Source of the DNA: an uncultured Clostridia bacterium
GTDB taxonomy: Bacteria; Bacillota; Clostridia; Oscillospirales; Acutalibacteraceae
Assembly (NCBI GenBank): GCA_947629295.1
Contig: CANRDH010000031.1
Span: 1-12,565 of the forward strand
DNA: 12,565 nt
Reading direction: 5' to 3'
Shown here: one piece after another, positions 7,057 to 12,565 of the stretch
Layout: every line of letters begins with the position of its first letter
Numbering within the stretch: position 1 is the stretch's first letter
Notes under the pieces: model-generated
The model's database searches: none
What the model was told of the DNA's origin: nothing
Seen by the model: only the letters and a program-made list of their open reading frames with translations
Program-made: the position numbers and the translations under genes

Positions 7057-7968
7057 ATGAAAAATGTAATAATAACAGGCGCAGATGGCTTTGTCGGAAG
7101 TTATACGGTAAAAAAATTTATCGGGGAGGGTATGAATGTACTGGCATTGGATATATCGGAAAATCCGAAACGTCTTATAACATCCGACAGACTTACATAT
7201 GTTCAATGCGATGTGTCTGATATTAAGGAATTAACGAGGATTATCTCTCAGGGTAATTATGACACATTCATTCATTTTGCATGGGCGGGTTCTGCCGGTT
7301 CACAAAGAATCGATTACAATCTGCAGATAAAAAATGTTCTTGACACAGTTGAATGTGTTAAGGCTGCAAAACAGTTTGGATGCAAGAGATTTATATGCGC
7401 CGGAAGTATCATGGAGTATGAAATAGAGTATGCGGTACATTGTCAGGGGAATCATCCCGGAATGAGCTATATTTACGGAATGGCAAAGCATATGGCTCAT
7501 TGTATCTGCAAATCGATTGCGGCCGATATCGGGATAGAGCTCGTATGGCCGATGATAACAAATGCATACGGAGTCGGAGAAATTTCACCCAGGTTTGTAA
7601 ATACGACAATAAGGAAAATTCTGAATAATGAACCTCTGCAATTTACATCTGCTTTACAGAATTATGATTTTGTATATATTACAGATGTTGCCGAGGCATT
7701 TTATCTTATAGCCAAAAACGGAAAACCGTTTTGCGAGTATTTGATAGGCAGCGGTAATGCAAAACCTCTGAAAAATTTTATTCTTGAGATGCAGAATGAG
7801 CTTGCACCGGATACTGTACCTGTCTTTGGAAATATTCCGTTTACAGGGACAAATCTCCCCATAAGTGTATTCGATACGTCGGCAACAGAAAATGATACCG
7901 GATTTAAAGCCAAAATCGGCTTTGCGGAAGGAACGCGTATGACTATGGAATGGATGAAAACTATCTGA
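7057..7968 (+). CDS. NAD(P)-dependent epimerase/reductase acting on a CDP-4-keto-6-deoxysugar
   Basis: A 303-residue extended SDR. The Rossmann motif TGADGFVG is at 7-14, an active-site serine at 117 (CAGSIMEY), and the catalytic pair Tyr140 and Lys144 (YGMAK). NAYGVGE (169-175) and a YDFVYITDVAEAF segment (203-215) resemble sugar-nucleotide reductases such as RfbJ-type and RmlD/GDP-fucose-type enzymes. GAGGAGA (7044-7050) precedes the start at 7057, which is chosen over 7036 inside rfbG. By position, after rfbG and before an RmlC-like epimerase, it probably reduces the C4 keto group after epimerisation, setting the C4 configuration of the final CDP-6-deoxyhexose. The exact sugar cannot be read from the sequence. 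CDP-abequose or CDP-paratose synthase is disfavoured because RfbH is absent. The family call is secure. Confidence 0.85.
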   Translation: MKNVIITGADGFVGSYTVKKFIGEGMNVLALDISENPKRLITSDRLTYVQCDVSDIKELTRIISQGNYDTFIHFAWAGSAGSQRIDYNLQIKNVLDTVECVKAAKQFGCKRFICAGSIMEYEIEYAVHCQGNHPGMSYIYGMAKHMAHCICKSIAADIGIELVWPMITNAYGVGEISPRFVNTTIRKILNNEPLQFTSALQNYDFVYITDVAEAFYLIAKNGKPFCEYLIGSGNAKPLKNFILEMQNELAPDTVPVFGNIPFTGTNLPISVFDTSATENDTGFKAKIGFAEGTRMTMEWMKTI

Positions 7969-7982
7969 TAGGATGTGGTATT

Positions 7983-8549
7983 ATGCAAAAATTCAGTTTT
8001 CGGGAATTGGATTTAAACGGCGCATATATGGTAAAACCGTTCTATGCCGATGATAATCGCGGAGGGTTGCTTAAGGATTATAACATAGATATATTCAAAG
8101 CAAACGGAATTGATTATGATTTGAAGGAAGTATTCTATACAATCTCAAAACGCCGAGTTATCAGAGCGACACATTTTCAGCTTATAAAGCAACAACCCAA
8201 GCTTGTACGTTGTATAAGCGGACATGTATATGACGTCATTGTGGATCTTAGACCCCAATCCCCTACCTTTGGGCAGTGGAGAGGCTTTCATCTTACGGGT
8301 GAAAATATGGACAGCCTTTTAGTACCCGCATATTTCGGACATGGTTATCTTGTTATTGAAGATTCGGTTGTAAGCTATAAATGCTCTGAGGTTTTTTATG
8401 GGGAGGGTGATTCCGGAATTATGTACAATGACCCTGACATTGGGATAAAATGGCCGTTCGAGCTTATTGGAGGAGAAGATAAACTTATTTTAAGTGATAA
8501 GGATCTTGCATTGATGAGCTTTAAGGAATATAAGGAATTAATGAAATAG
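7983..8549 (+). CDS. RmlC-like sugar-nucleotide 3,5- (or C3- or C5-) epimerase
   Basis: A 188-residue cupin of the dTDP-4-dehydrorhamnose 3,5-epimerase family, close to the family's usual length. The catalytic histidine segment reads RATHFQ (61-66, His64) where typical RmlC has RGLHFQ. KLVRCISGHVYDVIVDLR (73-90) and SPTFGQW (93-99) are classic, and PAYFGHGYLV (115-124) carries the second conserved histidine, His120. Tyr132 and YNDPDIGIKWP (148-158) complete the site. The start at 7983 is preceded by AGGA (7970-7973); the earlier ATG at 7950 lies inside the previous gene. No dTDP-sugar genes are present, so the substrate is inferred to be CDP-4-keto-6-deoxyglucose from RfbG. It would invert C3, C5 or both before reduction by the neighbouring SDR. 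Confidence 0.87.
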   Translation: MQKFSFRELDLNGAYMVKPFYADDNRGGLLKDYNIDIFKANGIDYDLKEVFYTISKRRVIRATHFQLIKQQPKLVRCISGHVYDVIVDLRPQSPTFGQWRGFHLTGENMDSLLVPAYFGHGYLVIEDSVVSYKCSEVFYGEGDSGIMYNDPDIGIKWPFELIGGEDKLILSDKDLALMSFKEYKELMK

Positions 8550-8564
8550 CAAAGGAGTCAGAGT

Positions 8565-9650
8565 ATGCCTGCTATAACAGTTATAATGCCGGTGTTTAAT
8601 ACAAAAGAATATGTGGGCAAGGCAATAGAAAGTATTTTGAATCAGACATTCAGAGATTATGAATTTATTATCATAGATAATGGCTCCGATGATGGTTCCG
8701 GCGATATAATTGAGCACTATGCCCGCGCCGATTCAAGAATAAAGGTTTTGAAAAATAAGGAGAATGTTTTTATTTCGGAGGCCAGAAACAGAGCATTGGA
8801 GCTGGCAAAAGGCGACTATCTTTATCTTATTGATTCCGACGACTGGACTCTTCCGGATATGCTTGAGGTAATGTATTCCCGTGCCGTGGAGCACAATGCC
8901 CAATATGTGGTTGCGGGATATTATATGGACTACTACATTAACGGCAAGGAAATAAGTTATTCGGTTTGTCCCGATGACAGGGATTTTGAGCAAAAGGAAT
9001 TCAGGGAAAACGCAATCAATTATCTTACAAGGACTATTCTGACAGTACCTTGGAATAAGCTGTACAGTATTCCTTATTTGCGTGAGCATAATATAAAATT
9101 CAGAAATACAAAATTAGAGGATCATCACTTCAATATGGATATATTGATGGATGTTGAAAGAGTCTGTATGATAAGCAAACCCTTCTACCACTATTATCGC
9201 TCAAGACAGGGTACTGATTCTGAGCTTGTTTATAATAAATATCTGAATCAGAAGAAAAGGGATCATATTGAGCATACTTTACAGGTTTATGAGCATTGGG
9301 GTATTTGTGATCCCGATACTATGTCGAAATTGGCAAATTATCATATAGGCAGACTGGTGCAATGTATTGCTCAGACCGTATCGAATAGTCAGTGGGATAA
9401 AAAAACAAAAAAGCAGGAAATTAAAGAAATAGTTAATGATAAATATACGGATTTTGCCGTACGTTATGCAAAAAAACAATCGTTTAAAATGGCTGTTTTG
9501 TGTATACCGATAAAAATGAAAAATGTTACCCTTTGCTATACTATGGGTTCCTGTGTCGGATTTTTTAAAAATAAGTTTTCAGGATTATATAACAGAATGC
9601 GCGCAAGCGTTGCACAGAATGCAAAGGCGGAAACAAATCAGAATATATGA
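8565..9650 (+). CDS. Glycosyltransferase family 2
   Basis: A 361-residue inverting GT-A glycosyltransferase. The N-terminal strand ITVIMPVFN is at 4-12, and the UDP-binding IIIDNGSDDGS at 35-45. The metal-binding DSDD is at 90-93, a WNKLY motif at 163-167, and a probable catalytic-base region LEDHH at 184-188. The C-terminal 100 residues are basic with short hydrophobic stretches (around 305-335), which may bind the membrane surface, but there is no clear transmembrane helix. AAAGGAG (8551-8557) lies 7 bases before the start. It closes the tightly packed run from ugd to here (gaps of 11-15 bases). It probably adds one sugar of the repeat unit, perhaps the CDP-6-deoxyhexose or glucuronate, but donor and acceptor cannot be assigned. 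Confidence 0.9.
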   Translation: MPAITVIMPVFNTKEYVGKAIESILNQTFRDYEFIIIDNGSDDGSGDIIEHYARADSRIKVLKNKENVFISEARNRALELAKGDYLYLIDSDDWTLPDMLEVMYSRAVEHNAQYVVAGYYMDYYINGKEISYSVCPDDRDFEQKEFRENAINYLTRTILTVPWNKLYSIPYLREHNIKFRNTKLEDHHFNMDILMDVERVCMISKPFYHYYRSRQGTDSELVYNKYLNQKKRDHIEHTLQVYEHWGICDPDTMSKLANYHIGRLVQCIAQTVSNSQWDKKTKKQEIKEIVNDKYTDFAVRYAKKQSFKMAVLCIPIKMKNVTLCYTMGSCVGFFKNKFSGLYNRMRASVAQNAKAETNQNI

Positions 9651-9717
9651 GCAGAAAATTATTGTAAAAACCGCTGTTCGACAAAGTGTGCCGTTAATTT
9701 GATTTGAAGGGGAATAT

Positions 9718-10833
9718 ATGGAAAAAATTAAAATTCTTATTGTTTCAACCTCCGGGCTTGACAGAAAAGAGGGAATATCAACAGTTATTATAGATTATTT
9801 TTCCTTGTTTGATAAAAATAAATTTGATATTGATATAATCGGGAATACAACGTCCGACGAGAAGCTTCTATCTGAAATAAGGGAAGCGGGAATCAGTGTA
9901 CGGATATTGCCAAAAAGAAAAAAGAAGGTTTTTAAATATATAAAAGCGTTTATTGCTTTATTCAAAAAAAGGCGTTATGACGCACTGTATATACACGGCA
10001 GCAGCGCAATTATGTCTATTGAATTGTTTGCCGCAAAGCTTATGCGCTGCAAGGTGAGGGTCGTACATTCGCACAATACCACCTGTGATTTTAAAAAGGC
10101 GGATAAACTGCTCAGATTCATGTTTTATCATCTGTATACGGACGCTTTCGCCTGCGGTAACGAGGCGGGAAAGTGGCTTTATCGTAAAAGACCTTTTACA
10201 GTTATCAGCAACGGACGGGATATAAATAAATATAAATTTGATTTTGAAAAAAGAAAAGAAATCAGAAGTATATTGAACGAGCCGGATAATGAGTTGCTGG
10301 TCGGTCATGTAGGTAATTTTAATTATCAGAAAAATCAGGAATTTCTGGTGAGGGTATTTAAGGAATTTCTCAAACTGAAACCAAATTCAAAGCTTTATTT
10401 AATGGGAAGTGGAGATGATTATGACAATGTGAAGAAGCTTACGGAGGAGCTATCTATATCCGACAAGGTCGTTTTTACGGGGTCAATATATAATGTTTCC
10501 GAAATGCTTCAGGCTATGGATGTGATGGTTTTGCCGTCGAGATATGAGGGAGTACCGCTGGTTGCAATAGAATGGCAGATATCGGGCCTGCCCTGTCTTA
10601 TATCCGATACGGTAACAACAGAGTGTGCATATACCGATTTTGTCAAATTCAAGTCCTTAAATGACAGTTTCAAAGCATGGGCTGAGGAAATAGCTGCAAT
10701 GTCACATTATAGCAGGAGCAAAAATGCCGAAGCCGCGCTGAGGCTGACAGGGCCGTGCGGTTTTGATATAAACCGGAATGCCGCTGAATTACAGAGGTTT
10801 TTTATTGAGCGCTGCAGCTCCGTAAAAAATTGA
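9718..10833 (+). CDS. Glycosyltransferase family 4 (GT-B), EpsF-like
   Basis: A 371-residue retaining GT-B glycosyltransferase. The N-terminal acceptor domain begins IKILIVSTSGLDRKEGIS, with the loop that usually reads GGxE replaced by RKEGIST. The interdomain GHVGNFNYQKNQEFL (196-210) opens the donor domain. PSRYEGVPLVAIEWQISGLP (273-292) contains the EX7E motif (Glu277 and Glu285). The architecture resembles the glycosyltransferase-1 group often annotated EpsF. AAGGGGA (9707-9713) lies just before the start. A 67-base gap separates it from the GT2 gene, with no terminator visible. It acts at the cytoplasmic membrane face on lipid-linked intermediates; the sugar it transfers is not known. 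Confidence 0.9.
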   Translation: MEKIKILIVSTSGLDRKEGISTVIIDYFSLFDKNKFDIDIIGNTTSDEKLLSEIREAGISVRILPKRKKKVFKYIKAFIALFKKRRYDALYIHGSSAIMSIELFAAKLMRCKVRVVHSHNTTCDFKKADKLLRFMFYHLYTDAFACGNEAGKWLYRKRPFTVISNGRDINKYKFDFEKRKEIRSILNEPDNELLVGHVGNFNYQKNQEFLVRVFKEFLKLKPNSKLYLMGSGDDYDNVKKLTEELSISDKVVFTGSIYNVSEMLQAMDVMVLPSRYEGVPLVAIEWQISGLPCLISDTVTTECAYTDFVKFKSLNDSFKAWAEEIAAMSHYSRSKNAEAALRLTGPCGFDINRNAAELQRFFIERCSSVKN

Positions 10834-10917
10834 TTAAAACTCAGACTACAGTCGAGGAATTTCAATCCGGTTATATTCGGTAAAAAGGAAGAAATATTTG
10901 AACAAAATGGTGATCAC

Positions 10918-12105
10918 ATGAGAGTGTTGGTAATTGTAAAAAATCTGACAGGCGGAGGAGCCGAAAGGGTGGCTACAAATTTAGCAGGCTGCCTTGAAGA
11001 ATATGTAGAAAAGGTTGTTTTGGCAGTTCTGAACGGCAGCGATAATACATACGGTTCCACGGTTGAAACTATTGATTTGAATATGCCGGAGGATAAGGGG
11101 ATACTTAAGTTCTCATGGCATCTGAAGGTTATGAAAAAAATCAAGGCTATCAAAAAAAAATACGGCATTACGCATTCAATAAGTTTTATGGCGGAACCAG
11201 ACCTTGCTAATATATTATCCAAAGGCAAAGACAAAACAATTGTTTCTGTACGAAATAACCGTTCCGCTGTTAAGCAGAATATACTTCTCTATAAAAAGAA
11301 TAAATGGGTATTCAATAAAGCTGATGCAATCGTTGCATTATCAAAAAAGGTCGGAGAGGATATGGCGGATTTATACGGAGTGAATAAAGATGTAATCACC
11401 TGTATATATAATCCATGCTATACTGATACCATTCAGAAAAAAATCAGCGAAGGGGTTATAACAACAGAAGAAAATAAGCTGTTCCGGGAAAACAGGGGCA
11501 GGGTTGTTATAACGGCAGGTCGACTGACAAACCAGAAGGGACAATGGCACCTTATCCGTGCGTTCTCACATGTAGTCAGGACGATACCCGAAGCCAAATT
11601 AATTATTCTCGGTCAGGGTGAAAAACGGGAATATCTACAGCAGTTGATAAACGATCTCAATCTGGGCGAAAATGTAAAGCTATGGGGATATAAGTCTAAT
11701 CCATATCCTTATCTTGCCGAAGCCGATGTATTTGCATTTCCTTCAATATATGAGGGTTTGGGTAATATACTGATTGAATGTATGGCGTGCGAGCTTCCGA
11801 TAATTTCAACAGATTGTAAATTCGGTCCGAAGGAATTGCTTGATCCCGACGCCGACCTGAATTCGTATGCGGAGGAAATAAGGCATGGAAAATACGGTAT
11901 ACTGGTTCCGCCCATGACGGGTAAGGAATACACTGCGTCAGATCCCTTGCAGCAAAGTGAAAAGTATTTATCGGATGCCATTATCGAGATGCTCAGTAAT
12001 AATGTGCTTAGGGAGCATTACAAGGTTGCTGCCCGGGAAAGGGGAAAAGATTTTCTGCCTTCCGAAATCACAAGGCAATGGCTTGAGGTTTTGAAAAATA
12101 TGTGA
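10918..12105 (+). CDS. Glycosyltransferase family 4 (GT-B)
   Basis: A 395-residue retaining GT-B glycosyltransferase. The N-terminal motif GGGAERVATNLA is at 12-23, the hinge and donor motif GRLTNQKGQ at 201-209, and FPSIYEGLGNILIECMA at 274-290 with the EX7E pair Glu279 and Glu287. ELPIIST (292-298) and FGPKELL (302-308) complete a pattern often seen in GalNAc- or hexose-transferring GT4 enzymes of capsule clusters. No good ribosome binding site precedes the ATG; the closest is GGTGAT (10909-10914), 3 bases away. A four-codon frame at 10907-10921 overlaps the start in an ATGA arrangement. No usable in-frame upstream start is visible within about 60 bases. Donor and linkage are not assignable. 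Confidence 0.9.
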   Translation: MRVLVIVKNLTGGGAERVATNLAGCLEEYVEKVVLAVLNGSDNTYGSTVETIDLNMPEDKGILKFSWHLKVMKKIKAIKKKYGITHSISFMAEPDLANILSKGKDKTIVSVRNNRSAVKQNILLYKKNKWVFNKADAIVALSKKVGEDMADLYGVNKDVITCIYNPCYTDTIQKKISEGVITTEENKLFRENRGRVVITAGRLTNQKGQWHLIRAFSHVVRTIPEAKLIILGQGEKREYLQQLINDLNLGENVKLWGYKSNPYPYLAEADVFAFPSIYEGLGNILIECMACELPIISTDCKFGPKELLDPDADLNSYAEEIRHGKYGILVPPMTGKEYTASDPLQQSEKYLSDAIIEMLSNNVLREHYKVAARERGKDFLPSEITRQWLEVLKNM

Positions 12106-12107
12106 AT

Positions 12108-12112
12108 AGGAG
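12108..12112 (+). promoter_or_regulatory. Ribosome binding site fixing the start at 12120
   Basis: AGGAG ends 1 base before an ATG at 12114, too close for use, and 7 bases before the in-frame ATG at 12120. The second is therefore preferred. Confidence 0.75.
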
Positions 12113-12119
12113 TATGGAA

Positions 12120-12565
12120 ATGTGGGAAAGGATCGAAGGCGAAAGCCGTATCCATTATTTTGCGCGTCTATGCTGGCGCCAAATCAAAAAGCTCAAGTCT
12201 TATCTATCATATATAAAATATTATCTTTTTCGTCCGGTATTGGGTAAAGCAAATAATGGTATTCCTATAACGGTTTCATTGACGACCTATCCAAAAAGAG
12301 TAAAATGGCTGCCTGTTGTTATTGGAAGCATTATCAGACAAACCCGCAAGCCGGACAGGATAGTTGTATATCTCAGTGGCGAGCAGTTTGATGATCTTTC
12401 TTCCCCCATGTTTAATAAGCTCAGAAAACAAGGCGTTATGCTTGAAGTAAGGGAAGGGGATTTAAGATCTCACAAAAAATATATTTACGCCATGCGGGAA
12501 TATCCCGATGACATAATAATAACGATTGATGATGATATTATTTATGACCGAAATATGATCGACGA
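12120..12565 (+). CDS. Glycosyltransferase (GT-A-like), partial at 3' end
   Basis: The first 148 residues of a protein that runs past the window end. Residues 9-40 are basic and aromatic (many Arg, Lys, Tyr, Trp), like a membrane-surface anchor. The fold then starts with PITVSLTTYPKRV (49-61). SIIRQTRKPDRIVVYLS (70-86) and KKYIYAMREYPDDIIITIDD (119-138) follow, ending in an acidic triplet Asp137-139 that looks like the metal-binding DXD of a GT-A enzyme. The pattern of TTYPKR, QT-KPD and IDDDI-Y matches a group of poorly named glycosyltransferases often found in polysaccharide clusters. It follows the GT4 gene by 14 bases, so it is in the same transcript. The family call is moderate and the donor is unknown. 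Confidence 0.75.
   Translation, partial: MWERIEGESRIHYFARLCWRQIKKLKSYLSYIKYYLFRPVLGKANNGIPITVSLTTYPKRVKWLPVVIGSIIRQTRKPDRIVVYLSGEQFDDLSSPMFNKLRKQGVMLEVREGDLRSHKKYIYAMREYPDDIIITIDDDIIYDRNMID

Noticed and set aside
7057..7968. CDP-abequose or CDP-paratose synthase for the SDR
   Set aside because: Those enzymes need the 3-deoxy product of RfbH, which is absent, and the adjacent RmlC-like epimerase points to a 6-deoxyhexose instead.
10840..10856. Short imperfect hairpin between the two GT4 genes
   Set aside because: The stem is six pairs with a bulge and there is no following T-run, so it would not terminate transcription.
1..12565. CRISPR arrays, tRNA or rRNA genes, insertion sequences, integrases
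   Set aside because: No regularly spaced direct repeats, tRNA-like cloverleaf, transposase motif or terminal inverted repeats were seen on reading both strands.

Overview
The window is one co-directional (+ strand) block of surface-polysaccharide genes: twelve complete genes and one cut by the right edge. No gene is seen on the minus strand, and no gap exceeds about 240 bases. The DNA is AT-rich by eye, uses many AGA/AGG and ATA codons, and has AGGAG-type ribosome binding sites before most starts. Together with Firmicutes-like protein families (LicD, streptococcal-type Ugd, GT4/GT2 glycosyltransferases) this suggests a low-GC Firmicute, most likely a gut-type member of the Clostridia. That placement is inference; no rRNA or housekeeping marker is present.

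Layout. Bases 1-243 hold a strong intrinsic terminator (55-106), which closes an upstream unit, and a weak candidate promoter. Bases 244-2861 hold a tight three-gene set: an Fe-ADH/glycerol-1-phosphate-dehydrogenase-like enzyme, a LicC-like cytidylyltransferase and a HAD-IIA (NagD-type) protein. The families and their order match, as I recall them, the pneumococcal gtp1-gtp2-gtp3 set that makes CDP-2-glycerol. A LicD-family phosphotransferase (3012-3833) follows after a 150-base gap, and it could transfer the glycerol phosphate to a glycan. A UDP-glucose 6-dehydrogenase (3930-5180) would supply UDP-glucuronate.

Bases 5196-8549 hold glucose-1-phosphate cytidylyltransferase (RfbF), CDP-glucose 4,6-dehydratase (RfbG), an extended-SDR reductase/epimerase and an RmlC-like epimerase, spaced 11-14 bases apart. 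RfbH, the 3-dehydrase of 3,6-dideoxyhexose pathways, is absent. The set therefore looks like a route to a CDP-activated 6-deoxyhexose that has been epimerised at C3, C5 or both. Bases 8565-12105 hold one GT2 and two GT4 glycosyltransferases, and a further GT-A-like glycosyltransferase starts at 12120 and runs off the end.

Together the genes predict an acidic glycan (capsule, exopolysaccharide or cell-wall polymer) with glucuronate, an unusual CDP-derived 6-deoxyhexose and a glycerol-phosphate (possibly glycerol-2-phosphate) substituent. Initiating transferase, flippase and polymerase or ABC-export genes are not in the window and presumably lie outside it. The most notable content is the pairing of two CDP-donor pathways, and the RmlC-like plus reductase branch from CDP-4-keto-6-deoxyglucose.
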